Assembly: GCA_903823665.1 (NCBI GenBank)
Contig: CAIJTR010000158.1
Span: 1 to 33,617 of the forward strand
Length of the DNA stretch: 33,617 nucleotides
Source of the DNA: an uncultured Rhodospirillales bacterium
Lineage (GTDB): Bacteria; Pseudomonadota; Alphaproteobacteria; Acetobacterales; Acetobacteraceae
Direction: 5' to 3'
Position numbers and translations under genes: made by a program. This document shows, one piece after another, positions 15,768-23,690 of the stretch (the stretch's first letter is position 1; every line of letters begins with the position of its first letter). The notes under the pieces are model-generated. The model made no database searches. It was not told where the DNA came from and saw nothing but the letters and a program-made list of their open reading frames with translations.

Positions 15768-16418
15768 TTATTGGCTCGCCCAGACGATTCGGTGAATCCA
15801 CGCGACTTCGGACAGATCGAAATTGTAGTGCGGATGTTCCGGGTTGAGGCTGCGCAGTTCAACTCGGCGGGCGGACCTTCGCGCGAGCTGCTTGGCCATG
15901 ACTTCGCCGGCGTTGGTGCGGACGACCACGCGGTCGCCACGGCGGATGGGGGCGTTGGGGGAGACGATGACGAGATCACCGTCACGAAACACCGGCTCCA
16001 TGCTTTCGCCGGAGATTTCGAGTGCGTAGGCGTTGCCGTCGGCGACTTCGGGCAGGCCCACTTCGTCCCAGCTGCCGCCGACCGGGTAGCCGCCATCGTC
16101 GAAGAAGCCTTCACCACCGGCCTGGGCGAGGCCGATGAGCGGGATGCGGCGCGACATTTGGCGCTGGGGGGCGCTGGCCGGAATGGCGCGGGCACCGGTG
16201 ACAAGCGAGGTGAAGGCGTCCAGCGGGCAGCCGGTGGCATCGAGCACCTTGGCGATGCTCTCGGTGGACGGCCAGCGCGACCGCCCGTCGCCCATTTTGC
16301 GTTTGGACGGGTTGAAGGTGGTGGGATCGAGCCCGGAGCGTTTGGCGAGGCCGGACGCGGAGAGCCCGTTTTCGGCGGCGAGCGTATCGAGTGCGCGCCA
16401 AATGTCTTCGTGCTTCAT
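15768..16418 (-). CDS. LexA/CI-like transcriptional repressor with S24 peptidase domain
   Basis: A 216-residue regulator: N-terminal helix-turn-helix (about residues 10-70, with GLAKRSGLDPTTF) and a C-terminal self-cleaving S24 domain (about 93-210). The catalytic serine is Ser139 in SGESMEP and the lysine is Lys176 in VMAKQL; a likely cleavage bond is Ala100-Gly101 in AQAGGE. It resembles the phage-CI-type regulators of alphaproteobacteria rather than classic LexA. The ATG follows GGAGA. It is divergent from a small gene of unknown function and upstream of mgtC. The shared promoter region holds a dyad that may be its operator, so autoregulation is likely. Confidence 0.88.
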   Translation of the reverse strand: MKHEDIWRALDTLAAENGLSASGLAKRSGLDPTTFNPSKRKMGDGRSRWPSTESIAKVLDATGCPLDAFTSLVTGARAIPASAPQRQMSRRIPLIGLAQAGGEGFFDDGGYPVGGSWDEVGLPEVADGNAYALEISGESMEPVFRDGDLVIVSPNAPIRRGDRVVVRTNAGEVMAKQLARRSARRVELRSLNPEHPHYNFDLSEVAWIHRIVWASQ

Positions 16419-16487
16419 GCCATTCTCCGTTTGAATCGATATGGCGCATTGACTGCCGAGTCGCAGCGTTAAAAGAGTGTTATAGGA

Positions 16488-16516
16488 TTTTTACCAAACG
16501 TGAATAGGAAATTCAA
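16488..16516 (-). promoter_or_regulatory. Candidate promoter and operator of the S24 repressor gene
   Basis: On the minus strand TTGAAT (16516-16511) and TAAAAA (16493-16488) stand 17 bases apart. The -35 hexamer overlaps a perfect inverted repeat, TGAAT-AGGAA-ATTCA (16501-16515). The surrounding intergenic stretch is unusually A+T-rich. A self-cleaving repressor binding this dyad would block its own promoter and perhaps the divergent gene. Confidence 0.4.
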
Positions 16517-16597
16517 CTTATTAACTTTTTAAACCTTCGGAACTGTGGGTATATGTTCTTGCTTCGTTCCATCATCCTAGCAACAAGGACACACACC

Positions 16598-16831
16598 ATG
16601 GATTTCACCGCACGCAACCTCTCGATCCTCGCTTATGCCCAGGGCTTCACGCTTTGGCACTACAAGGCCCCGACACTGCCGCTGGCGCAGTTGAACCGCC
16701 CGGGTTTTTTCAATCCTGCCAATGACATGATCGCATCGGGCGACATCATCATGTTGTCGGCTGAGGATGGTGGGCGGGTGGCCTTCGTGGCGGCAGCAAA
16801 TGACAGCATTACGCTGGCAGCGCTGGCATAG
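16598..16831 (+). CDS. Small conserved-looking protein, unknown function
   Basis: A 77-residue protein starting MDFTARNLSILAYAQGFTLWHYKA. No catalytic motif, signal or membrane helix is evident. The LAYAQGFTLWHYK segment, the FFNPANDMIASGDIIML segment and the length resemble small uncharacterised proteins I associate with alphaproteobacteria and their phages; this is a memory-based impression. The ATG has AAGGA eight bases upstream, and codon use matches neighbours. It is divergent from the S24 repressor across an A+T-rich region, so it may be under that repressor's control. pyrD starts 27 bases downstream. Confidence 0.72.
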   Translation: MDFTARNLSILAYAQGFTLWHYKAPTLPLAQLNRPGFFNPANDMIASGDIIMLSAEDGGRVAFVAAANDSITLAALA

Positions 16832-16858
16832 CGGGGCGATTTGCGGCATCACCCAATC

Positions 16859-17896
16859 ATGAATCCTGCACTTGCCTCGCTGCTCACCCCGGCCCTGCGC
16901 CTTTTTGACCCAGAAACGGCGCATGGGCTGGCTTTGCGGGCGCTGAAGCTTGGCTTGGCAGGCTCGGCCAACGGGTCTGATCCGCGGTTTGAGGTGCAGG
17001 CGATGGGGCTGACGTTCCGCAACCCGCTTGGCCTGGCCGCTGGGTTTGACAAGAATGCTGAGGCGTTGATTCCGCTCGGGCGCATCGGGTTTGGCTTTGT
17101 GGAGGCGGGGACCGTCACCCCGCGTCCGCAGGTGGGCAACCCGAAGCCGCGGCTGTTCCGGCTGACGGAGGACAGTGCGGTGATCAATCGCCTGGGCTTC
17201 AACAATGGCGGAATTGATACCTATCTGATTAATATCGAGCGGCGGCCGCGTGATATTCCGGTGGGTGGGAATATCGGCATCAACAAGGACAATGCGGTGC
17301 CGGAGCGGGATTATCCGGCGCTGGTGCGGGCGCTGGCGCGGAAGGTGGATTACATCACCATCAATGTTTCTTCGCCGAACACGCCGGGGCTGCGGGATTT
17401 GCAGAGTGAGCAGAAGCTGCGGGGCATTTTGGCGGCGATTGCCGATCAGGTGCCGGAGCATCCGCCGCTGCTGGTGAAGATTGCACCGGATCTGTCGCCA
17501 GAAGGTGTGGCATCCGTTGTGGAGACGTGTGTGGCGGGCGGGGCGGCGGGGATGATTGTCTCCAACACCACGCTGGCGCGGCCGAAACTGCGCTCTCCGC
17601 AGGCGACGCAGGCGGGCGGATTGTCCGGCGTGCCGCTGATGGGGCCATCGACGGCGATGCTGAAGATTGCGGCACGGCAGGCGGCGGGGCGGTTGGTGTT
17701 GATCGGCGTGGGCGGGATTTCATCCGGCGCTGATATTCTGACGAAGCTGCGGGCTGGGGCATCATTGGTGCAGCTTTACTCGGCGCTGGCGTTTGAAGGG
17801 CCGGCGCTGATCCCGCGACTGCTGGATGAGTTGCGTGCGGCGCTGGATGCGCAAGGTTTTCCCACGGTTGAAGCCGCCATTGGCGCTGACCTGTAA
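16859..17896 (+). CDS. pyrD: Dihydroorotate dehydrogenase (quinone), class 2
   Basis: A 345-residue membrane-associated flavoenzyme that oxidises dihydroorotate with quinone in pyrimidine synthesis. Seen: an N-terminal hydrophobic/amphipathic segment (LASLLTPALRLFDPETAHGLA) typical of class 2, GLAAGFDKNAEA, the product region NRLGFNNGG, INVSSPNTPGLRDLQ with the catalytic serine, VKIAPDLS, and IGVGGISSGADI for FMN phosphate. Length is normal. ATG 16859 is preferred over TTG 16841 on family fit. A HAD-phosphatase gene follows after 15 bases, probably on the same transcript. Confidence 0.96.
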   Translation: MNPALASLLTPALRLFDPETAHGLALRALKLGLAGSANGSDPRFEVQAMGLTFRNPLGLAAGFDKNAEALIPLGRIGFGFVEAGTVTPRPQVGNPKPRLFRLTEDSAVINRLGFNNGGIDTYLINIERRPRDIPVGGNIGINKDNAVPERDYPALVRALARKVDYITINVSSPNTPGLRDLQSEQKLRGILAAIADQVPEHPPLLVKIAPDLSPEGVASVVETCVAGGAAGMIVSNTTLARPKLRSPQATQAGGLSGVPLMGPSTAMLKIAARQAAGRLVLIGVGGISSGADILTKLRAGASLVQLYSALAFEGPALIPRLLDELRAALDAQGFPTVEAAIGADL

Positions 17897-17911
17897 ACGG
17901 ACGGGCATATC

Positions 17912-18763
17912 ATGGAACATCTGACGCAGTTTCGCTCGCTGGCCGAGCGGTATGACGGGTTTATTCTCGATCTTTGGGGCGTGATCCATGATGGGGTGAC
18001 GCCGTATCCGGGGGCGGTGGAGTGCCTGGAGCACATCAAGGCGCTGGGCAAACCGGCAGTGCTGCTCTCAAACGCGCCGCGCCGGGCGAGTTTTGCGCAG
18101 CGGGCGTTGCGGCATATGGGCGTGGGGGACGAGCTTTATTCCGGCATTATGACGTCTGGCGAGGCGGCGCATTTGGCGTTGGCGCATCGCTCTGATCCGT
18201 GGTTCGCGGCGTTGGGGACGAAGGTGTTCCATCTCGGCCCGGCGCGGGATCGCAATGTGATTGACGGGCTGGATGTGGTGCGGGTGGAGACGCCGGCCGA
18301 GGCGGAGTTCGTGCTCAACACCGGGCCGGATGATCTGGCGGCCTCGGCTGAGCCTGAGGAGTTTGACGCGGTACTTACGGAGTGTTTGGCGGCGGGGCTG
18401 CCGATGATCTGCGCCAATCCGGATTTGGAGGTGATCCGCGGCGGCGTGCGGGTGATTTGTGCGGGGCTGTTGACGCAGCGATATGAGGCGATGGGCGGCG
18501 TCGCGTGCTGGCTCGGCAAGCCGGACCCTGCGATTTATGCGCCTGTGCTGGCGATGCTTGATGTTCCGCAATCCCGCGTGCTGGCGGTGGGGGATGCGCT
18601 GCGGACGGACATTGCGGGGGCGCAGGCGGTGGGGATCGACAGTTGTTGGGTGCTGGGCGGGATTCATGGCGAGGCTTTGGGCGGTGATGTGGGGAAGATC
18701 GAGGCGGCGGCGCGGGAGGCTGGGTTGGGGCCGGTTGCTTGTGTGCCGGGGTTTGTTTGGTAG
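17912..18763 (+). CDS. TIGR01459-type HAD-superfamily hydrolase (class IIA)
   Basis: A 283-residue HAD phosphatase. Motif I is FILDLWGVIHDG with the nucleophile Asp20; motif II is VLLSNAPRR; the C-terminal motifs are GKPDPAIYAP (lysine) and VLAVGDALRTDIAGA (acidic pair). This is the NagD-like class IIA architecture in the alphaproteobacterial branch where the second Asp of DxD is replaced by Trp. Substrate unknown. Its position just behind pyrD suggests nucleotide housecleaning, but that is inference. Confidence 0.9.
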   Translation: MEHLTQFRSLAERYDGFILDLWGVIHDGVTPYPGAVECLEHIKALGKPAVLLSNAPRRASFAQRALRHMGVGDELYSGIMTSGEAAHLALAHRSDPWFAALGTKVFHLGPARDRNVIDGLDVVRVETPAEAEFVLNTGPDDLAASAEPEEFDAVLTECLAAGLPMICANPDLEVIRGGVRVICAGLLTQRYEAMGGVACWLGKPDPAIYAPVLAMLDVPQSRVLAVGDALRTDIAGAQAVGIDSCWVLGGIHGEALGGDVGKIEAAAREAGLGPVACVPGFVW

Positions 18764-18799
18764 GGGTGGCGTTTTATTTGAAGTTCGGCGGAGATTTTT

Positions 18800-19444
18800 A
18801 TGGACGAAAATGCAAAGCCACGGGCCTCTGTCCGTAAACGTGCTGCAGAGATCAAGCCATTTCGCTGCAAAAACCTGATTGCTGTGCTTGAGAACCCCGC
18901 CGATGTGAAAAACATTGGAACGGTCATTCGCAACGTGAACGCATTGGGCGTTGAGAAGGTTTATGTCGTGGACACGCGGCGCGCGCTGCCCGACGATTGG
19001 CAGGTTTTGCGGGAGCAGAGATCTGTTTCAAAGACGTCCGTGTCTGCAGTGAAATGGACGTTTGTGAAGCGCTTCGACAGCACTGACGATTGTTTTGACT
19101 ATTTGGAGCAAAACAAGTTTGTGTCGATTGTCACGTCACCGCATGTGAAGGGCAAAGAGAGCATCTTCCTTCACGAAGGCGACTATACTGTCCATCACAA
19201 GCTGGCGGTTTGGTTTGGCAGTGAGTCGATGGGCATCAGTGAGCGCGCCGTTGAACGAAGTTCTATGTGCGTGAGCATTCCCATGTTCGGGATGGTTGAA
19301 AGCCTAAACCTTGGGACGAGTTCAGGGATCGTCTTATACGAGGTTGCGAAGCAGCGCCGTGATTATCAGAGCAGATACAAATGGCGCGGACGTAAGGGCG
19401 AACGAGAGACGCCGCTGCCAACCGTGATTGTCCCCGAGAGTTAG
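18800..19444 (+). CDS. TrmH/SpoU-family RNA 2'-O-methyltransferase (SPOUT)
   Basis: A 214-residue SPOUT methyltransferase. Motif 1 NPADVKNIGTVIRN, motif 2 AVWFGSESMGISE and motif 3 IPMFGMVESLNLGTSSGI form the trefoil-knot S-adenosylmethionine site; the asparagine/arginine of NIGTVIRN is catalytic in relatives. It should methylate a ribose in tRNA or rRNA; Gm18 of tRNA (TrmH) is the nearest model. The C-terminus is short and basic. Its sequence has visibly more A/T at third codon positions than the genes on either side, suggesting recent acquisition, and a palindromic element and toxin-antitoxin genes follow it. ATG 18800 follows CGGAGA. Confidence 0.87.
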   Translation: MDENAKPRASVRKRAAEIKPFRCKNLIAVLENPADVKNIGTVIRNVNALGVEKVYVVDTRRALPDDWQVLREQRSVSKTSVSAVKWTFVKRFDSTDDCFDYLEQNKFVSIVTSPHVKGKESIFLHEGDYTVHHKLAVWFGSESMGISERAVERSSMCVSIPMFGMVESLNLGTSSGIVLYEVAKQRRDYQSRYKWRGRKGERETPLPTVIVPES

Positions 19445-19449
19445 CACCT

Positions 19450-19532
19450 CGTAGGGTGGGTGGAGCGATTGCGAAACCCATCGGTGCTCCGTGCAGAGTG
19501 ATGGGTTCCGCTGGCGCTGCACACATCCTACG
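19450..19532. repeat. REP-like imperfect palindrome
   Basis: An 83-base element whose 33-base arms, starting CGTAGGGTGGGTGGAGCG and ending GCACACATCCTACG, are imperfect inverted copies (AAACCCATC against GATGGGTT in the inner part). It lies between the methyltransferase stop and the parD promoter. The sequence style matches widespread short intergenic palindromes in high-GC proteobacteria. As RNA it would fold into a long hairpin and could end the upstream transcript. Confidence 0.7.
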
Positions 19533-19550
19533 CTTGCTAATTTGATATCG

Positions 19551-19579
19551 TTGATTGTGGTACTACCCAGTAGTATATT
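19551..19579 (+). promoter_or_regulatory. parDE promoter with embedded operator
   Basis: TTGATT (19551-19556) and TATATT (19574-19579) are separated by exactly 17 bases, the best sigma-70-type promoter in the window. The spacer and -10 edge contain a perfect inverted repeat TACTAC-CCA-GTAGTA (19561-19575), ideally placed for a ribbon-helix-helix ParD dimer. Binding would block RNA polymerase, the usual autoregulation of toxin-antitoxin operons. Confidence 0.65.
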
Positions 19580-19596
19580 CTGCTGTGGAGGTGGCC

Positions 19597-19869
19597 ATGA
19601 CGGTGAAGACGTCGATCTCGCTCACGGATGACCAGGAAGCCTATGCGCGCTCGCTCGTGGACAATGGGCAATTCCCGAGCCTCAGCGCGGTGCTTCAGCG
19701 TGGGCTTGATATGCTGCGGCGGGAGAGTGAGATGCGGGAGGCGGAGCTTGAGGCGTTGCGGACGTTGATCGATCAGCGCCGTGCGGGGGCTTTCGTTGAT
19801 CTCGATGCCGGTGAGGCGGAGACGCGGGCGATGCTGACGCGCAAGCGGCACGCTCGTGCGGCGTTATAA
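19597..19869 (+). CDS. parD: ParD-family antitoxin
   Basis: A 90-residue type II antitoxin. The N-terminal ribbon-helix-helix DNA-binding region (MTVKTSISLTDDQEAYARSL, then SLSAVLQRGLDMLR) is followed by an acidic toxin-binding tail (DLDAGEAETRAML). The ATG follows GGAGG. Its promoter carries a perfect dyad likely to be its operator. The parE start lies 14 bases inside this gene, so the two are coupled. ParD neutralises ParE, a gyrase poison in studied cases. Confidence 0.88.
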   Translation: MTVKTSISLTDDQEAYARSLVDNGQFPSLSAVLQRGLDMLRRESEMREAELEALRTLIDQRRAGAFVDLDAGEAETRAMLTRKRHARAAL

Positions 19870-20203
19870 GGTCAGCCGTGCGGCTGGCATCACGCGTGAC
19901 TTGGATTTGATCGAGGATCATCTGACCGGGGCGTACCAGACATTCGGCGACGATTTAGAGAATGCTGTGGAGCGGGCGGCTGCGCGGATTGAAGACGCTC
20001 TGGTTTACATGCGCAGCTTTGCCACTCATCCCCATCGTGGCACGGAACATCCCACGATCTGGCCCGGGCTCCGGACCGTGACCCATCGGGCCTTCGTCTT
20101 TTATTTTGAAATTGATGAGGCCGCGTTGAGCGTGCGGCTGCTCGCGGTTTTCTTCGGCGGGGCTGACCACAGGCGTCAGATCATGGATCGTCTGGGGAAC
20201 TGA
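19856..20203 (+). CDS. parE: RelE/ParE-family toxin
   Basis: A 115-residue toxin of the RelE/ParE fold starting at GTG 19856, 14 bases within parD. Family features: MRRYKVSRAAGITRDLDLIEDHL, then an arginine-rich middle, FVFYFEIDEAALSVRLLAVFFGGADHRRQI at the C-terminus (the I-x-V-RLLAVFHG-type strand). ParE proteins inhibit DNA gyrase; RelE catalytic residues are not evident, so ParE is the better name. It is slightly longer than many ParE toxins. The frame is intact, so the pair may be active. A palindromic repeat follows at once. Confidence 0.85.
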   Translation: MRRYKVSRAAGITRDLDLIEDHLTGAYQTFGDDLENAVERAAARIEDALVYMRSFATHPHRGTEHPTIWPGLRTVTHRAFVFYFEIDEAALSVRLLAVFFGGADHRRQIMDRLGN

Positions 20204-20209
20204 GAGCGG

Positions 20210-20268
20210 TAGGTCGGGCATCGCCCGACTTTATGCCGGGGCGATGGTGTCGGGCGGTGCCCGACCTA
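20210..20268. repeat. REP-like double palindrome between parE and ilvD
   Basis: Two 20-base arms, TAGGTCGGGCATCGCCCGAC and GTCGGGCGGTGCCCGACCTA, are inverted copies with a single mismatch, separated by 19 bases. Each arm is itself a small palindrome (TCGGGC..GCCCGA). It fills the space between the convergent parE and ilvD genes and ends 4 bases before the ilvD stop, so it may also terminate both transcripts. The form is that of a dispersed REP/BIME-like element. Confidence 0.8.
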
Positions 20269-20272
20269 TGGG

Positions 20273-22132
20273 TTAGCGTTCGACCTGCGACACATCCCGC
20301 ACCGCGCCGCGTGAGGCGCTGGTGGTGAGGGCGGCGTAGGCTCGCAACGCGGGGGAGACGAGGCGTTCGCGGCTCTCGGGCTTCCAGGCCTTGCTGCCGC
20401 GGGCTTCCATCTCGGTGCGGCGTGCGGCGAGTTCCTCGTCTGAGAGGGCCGCGCGGAGGATGCGGTTGGGGATGTCGATTTCGATGATGTCGCCGTTGCG
20501 GATCAGGCCGATGGCACCGCCCTCGGCGGCTTCGGGCGAGATGTGGCCGATGGACAGGCCCGCGGTGCCGCCGGAGAAGCGTCCGTCGGTGATGAGGGCG
20601 CAGAGTTTGCCGAGGCCCTTCGATTTCAGATAGCTGGTGGGGTAGAGCATTTCCTGCATCCCGGGGCCGCCCTTGGGGCCTTCGTAACGGATCAGCACCA
20701 CCTCGCCGGGCTTGACGCGGTCGGCGAGAATGCCGGCCACTGCGTCATCCTGGCTTTCGAAGATGTGGGCGGGGCCAGAGAAGACGAGGTTCGATGGATC
20801 GACGCCTGCGGTTTTCACGATCGCACCTTCGAGCGCGATGTTGCCGTAGAGCACGGCGAGGCCGCCATCCTTGCTGAAGGCGTGCGCCACGTCACGGATC
20901 ACACCGTTCGCGCGATCCGTGTCGAGTTCGGCGTAGCGGCGGTCCTGGCTGAAGGCTTCGACGGTGCGCACGCCGCCTGGGGCTGCGCGGTAGAGCACGC
21001 CGGCGTTGCTGTTCGGGTCCGCCCCCACCACGTCCCACTTCGCGAGTGCTTCACCGATGGTGGTGGTGTGGACGGTGGGAACGTCGGTGTGGATGAGGCC
21101 CGCGCGGTTGAGCTCGGAGAGCAGCGCCATGATGCCGCCGGCGCGGTGGACGTCTTCCATGTGAACGCTCAGCACGGAGGGTGAGACTTTGCACAGGTTT
21201 GGAATGCCGCGCGACAGGCGGTCAATGTCGGCCATTGTGAAGTCAAGCCCGGCCTCCTGTGCTGCGGCGAGAAGGTGCAGCACGGTGTTGGTGGAGCCGC
21301 CCATCGCAATGTCCAGCGACATGGCGTTTTCGAAGGCTTTGAAGGTGGCGATGTTGCGCGGCAGGGCGCTCTCATCGTCCTGCTCATAGTAGCGGCGGGC
21401 GAGGTCCACGACGGTCCAGCCGGCTTCGACGAACAGCTTGCGGCGGTCGGCGTGGGTGGCGAGCAGACTGCCGTTGCCGGGGAGCGAGAGGCCGAGGGCT
21501 TCGGTGAGGCAGTTCATCGAGTTGGCGGTGAACATGCCGGAGCAAGAGCCGCAAGTGGGGCAGGCGGAGCGTTCCTGCTCGGCGGCTTCGGCGTCGGACA
21601 CGCGCGGGTCGGCTGCGGCCACCATGGCGGTGATGAGGTCGGCGCGGCGCTCCAGCACGTCACTGTCGGATTTGATTTTGCCGGCTTCCATCGGGCCACC
21701 GGAGACGAAGACGGTGGGGATGTTGAGGCGCAGGGCCGCCATCAGCATGCCCGGCGTGATTTTGTCGCAGTTGGAGATGCAGACCAGCGCGTCGGCGCAA
21801 TGGGCCTGGACCATGTATTCGACGGCGTCTGCAATCAGCTCGCGCGAAGGCAGGCTGTAGAGCATGCCGGAATGGCCCATGGCGATGCCGTCATCAACCG
21901 CGATGGTGTTGAATTCCTTGGCAACACCGCCGGCCTTGTGGATTTCACCGGCGACGAGCTGGCCGAGGTCCTTGAGGTGGACATGGCCAGGCACGAACTG
22001 GGTGAAGGAGTTGGCGATGGCGATGATCGGCTTGCCGAAATCAGCGTCACCCATGCCGGTTGCGCGCCAAAGGGCACGGGCCCCCGCCATGTTGCGGCCA
22101 TGGGTGGAGGTGCGAGAACGATAGGCCGGCAT
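20273..22132 (-). CDS. ilvD: Dihydroxy-acid dehydratase
   Basis: A 619-residue iron-sulfur enzyme of valine/isoleucine synthesis, converting 2,3-dihydroxy acids to 2-keto acids. Cluster cysteines are visible in [10 protein letters not shown] (Cys122) and [11 protein letters not shown] (Cys191-197); the first-cysteine position found in [2Fe-2S] forms reads FVPGHVH, so this is the E. coli-like, oxygen-sensitive cluster type. C-terminal [24 protein letters not shown] is the substrate region. Full length. The ribosome site is weak (AAGGG). It is the last gene of a minus-strand run after yqgE and the YjdM-like gene. Confidence 0.96.
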   Translation of the reverse strand: MPAYRSRTSTHGRNMAGARALWRATGMGDADFGKPIIAIANSFTQFVPGHVHLKDLGQLVAGEIHKAGGVAKEFNTIAVDDGIAMGHSGMLYSLPSRELIADAVEYMVQAHCADALVCISNCDKITPGMLMAALRLNIPTVFVSGGPMEAGKIKSDSDVLERRADLITAMVAAADPRVSDAEAAEQERSACPTCGSCSGMFTANSMNCLTEALGLSLPGNGSLLATHADRRKLFVEAGWTVVDLARRYYEQDDESALPRNIATFKAFENAMSLDIAMGGSTNTVLHLLAAAQEAGLDFTMADIDRLSRGIPNLCKVSPSVLSVHMEDVHRAGGIMALLSELNRAGLIHTDVPTVHTTTIGEALAKWDVVGADPNSNAGVLYRAAPGGVRTVEAFSQDRRYAELDTDRANGVIRDVAHAFSKDGGLAVLYGNIALEGAIVKTAGVDPSNLVFSGPAHIFESQDDAVAGILADRVKPGEVVLIRYEGPKGGPGMQEMLYPTSYLKSKGLGKLCALITDGRFSGGTAGLSIGHISPEAAEGGAIGLIRNGDIIEIDIPNRILRAALSDEELAARRTEMEARGSKAWKPESRERLVSPALRAYAALTTSASRGAVRDVSQVER

Positions 22133-22226
22133 GATGAAACCCTTATGTGCGGCAGCGTTTGATGAACATTTCCAGCGTCACCAATATGCCATTTCATGTC
22201 GTTTGGCGACATCCCGGCAGAGCGTG

Positions 22227-22439
22227 TCAGACCTTCTTGAGAAACTCCGTCCGCAACACGAGGCCCTTGATCTTCTCGGCGTTGCATTCGATCAGAGCGT
22301 CGTCGTCGGTGAGGCGGATGTTTTTGATGAGCGTGCCGCGTTTGAGGGTGGACGAGGTGCCTTTGACTTTGAGGTCTTTGATCACCTGCACGCTGTCGCC
22401 GTCGGCAAGTTCGGTGCCGTTGCTGTCTCTGGCTGCCAT
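22227..22439 (-). CDS. YjdM/PhnA C-terminal-domain protein
   Basis: A 70-residue protein equal to the C-terminal domain of YjdM (formerly PhnA): DSNGTELADGDSVQVIKDLKVKG and LKRGTLIKNIRLTDDD form the SH3-like beta domain. The N-terminal zinc ribbon of the 111-residue E. coli protein is missing and no cysteine pairs remain. The clean ATG with GGAG upstream shows this is a stable short form rather than a decayed gene. The old link to alkylphosphonate use is doubtful, so no function is given. It lies between yqgE and ilvD on the same strand. Confidence 0.85.
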   Translation of the reverse strand: MAARDSNGTELADGDSVQVIKDLKVKGTSSTLKRGTLIKNIRLTDDDALIECNAEKIKGLVLRTEFLKKV

Positions 22440-22495
22440 GTCGCGCGCTCCGTGTGAGAGGCGGGTTTAGGAGCAGCGCCGCCGCACGGCAACTG

Positions 22496-23083
22496 TCAGG
22501 CGCGGCCGGATTGGGAGGAGAGCCTGCCGGGGCTGATGTTGAGGCGGGCCATGGCGCGTGCCCATTTGCTGGGGTGGTCGGCGTCGAACAGCAGTTTGAT
22601 GTCGGCAGAGGCGGTGAGCCAAGAGTTCTGTTTCATCTCGGAGTCCAGCTGTCCCGGGCCCCAGTTGGCGTAGCCGAGGGCCAGGATGCCCTGCTTGGGG
22701 CCGCCGCCGTCGGCGATGGCTTTGAGGACGTCTAGGCTGGCAGTGAGGGCCACTTCATCGTCCACGCGCAGGCTGCCGTCGCCGGTCCAGTCTGCGGTGT
22801 GCAGAACGAAGCCCCGGCTATTATCCACCGGGCCGCCTTTGCAGAGGCCGATCGCCCGAGCGGGCGGCATGGGGCCGACGGCGAGATGGCCCAGCAGATC
22901 GGCGAAGCTTGGCTCGTTCAGCGGACGGTTGACGATAATGCCCATGGCACCGTCGTTGGTGTGCGAGCACAGATAGACGACGCTGTGGGAGAATTCAGGG
23001 TCCGGCAGGCCGGGCATGGCGATGAGGATCTGGCCAGCCAGCGAGGTCTCAGACCGGGTGGTGGGGAGGTGATCTGGTATCAT
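22496..23083 (-). CDS. YqgE/AlgH family protein
   Basis: A 195-residue soluble protein of the UPF0301 (YqgE/AlgH) family. Landmarks: LAGQILIAMPGLPDPEF, SVVYLCSHTNDGAMGIIVNRP, GGPV, ALGYANWGPGQLDSEM, NSWLTA. The biochemical role is unknown; AlgH was once linked to alginate control. The ATG at 23083 gives the normal length. It is divergent from the peroxiredoxin gene (106 bases between starts) and probably heads the minus-strand run with the YjdM-like gene and ilvD. Confidence 0.93.
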   Translation of the reverse strand: MIPDHLPTTRSETSLAGQILIAMPGLPDPEFSHSVVYLCSHTNDGAMGIIVNRPLNEPSFADLLGHLAVGPMPPARAIGLCKGGPVDNSRGFVLHTADWTGDGSLRVDDEVALTASLDVLKAIADGGGPKQGILALGYANWGPGQLDSEMKQNSWLTASADIKLLFDADHPSKWARAMARLNISPGRLSSQSGRA

Positions 23084-23189
23084 GATCCTTATGTTGGCAG
23101 GCTTGGCGTGACAGGCAAGCGTCCGTTCGCTAGGAATTGCGGCGAAACCTGGGCAGGAGACTGCCCGCCACCTTAAGGAAGCTCATTGC

Positions 23190-23678
23190 ATGACCACGCC
23201 CATCCAGGTTGGTGCCGCTATTCCGGCCATGAAGCTGATCACGGCCACCGCTGACGGCCCCAAGGAAATCACCACCGAAGAATTGTTCGGTGGCAAAAAG
23301 GTTGTGGTGTTTGCCGTCCCCGGCGCGTTCACGCCGACCTGCAGCGCCAAGCATCTGCCGGGTTTTGTGCAGCATGCCGGCGAGTTCGCAGCCAAGGGCG
23401 TGGATACTGTGGTGTGCATGGCCGTGAACGATGCCTTTGTGATGAGCGCATGGGCGAAGGATCAGAATGTGGACGGCAAGATCGTCATGCTCGCCGATGG
23501 TTCGGGCGCATTCACCAAGGCGCTGGGTCTGGAGCTTGATCTGGTGGCGCGCGGCCTGGGAATGCGCAGCCAGCGCTTTGCCATGGTGGTCGAAAACGGC
23601 GTTGTCAGCCATCTGATGGTGGAAGCGCCAGGCGGATTCGATGTCAGCCGGGCCGAGGCAGTGCTCGCAGCGCTTTGA
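23190..23678 (+). CDS. Peroxiredoxin, Prx5/PrxII type
   Basis: A 162-residue thiol peroxidase that reduces peroxides in the cytosol. The peroxidatic cysteine is Cys51 in PGAFTPTCSAKHLPG, with a second cysteine at 76 (TVVCMAVND), the Cys51/Cys76 pattern of PrxII proteins that are regenerated by glutaredoxin or glutathione; Arg in GLGMRSQRFA completes the site. No fused glutaredoxin domain. ATG 23190 has AAGGAAG eight bases upstream. A strong hairpin follows the gene. Confidence 0.93.
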   Translation: MTTPIQVGAAIPAMKLITATADGPKEITTEELFGGKKVVVFAVPGAFTPTCSAKHLPGFVQHAGEFAAKGVDTVVCMAVNDAFVMSAWAKDQNVDGKIVMLADGSGAFTKALGLELDLVARGLGMRSQRFAMVVENGVVSHLMVEAPGGFDVSRAEAVLAAL

Positions 23679-23690
23679 GATTGCTGGGCG

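Noticed and set aside
14783-15847. A 354-codon plus-strand open frame across the DUF1194 and mgtC genes.
   Set aside because: It spans two recognisable minus-strand genes and its product is low-complexity His/Gly/Asp-rich shadow sequence.
15737-16240. The mgtC frame is open far upstream through the S24 repressor gene.
   Set aside because: The added sequence is shadow translation of the repressor; MgtC homology begins at about 15736.
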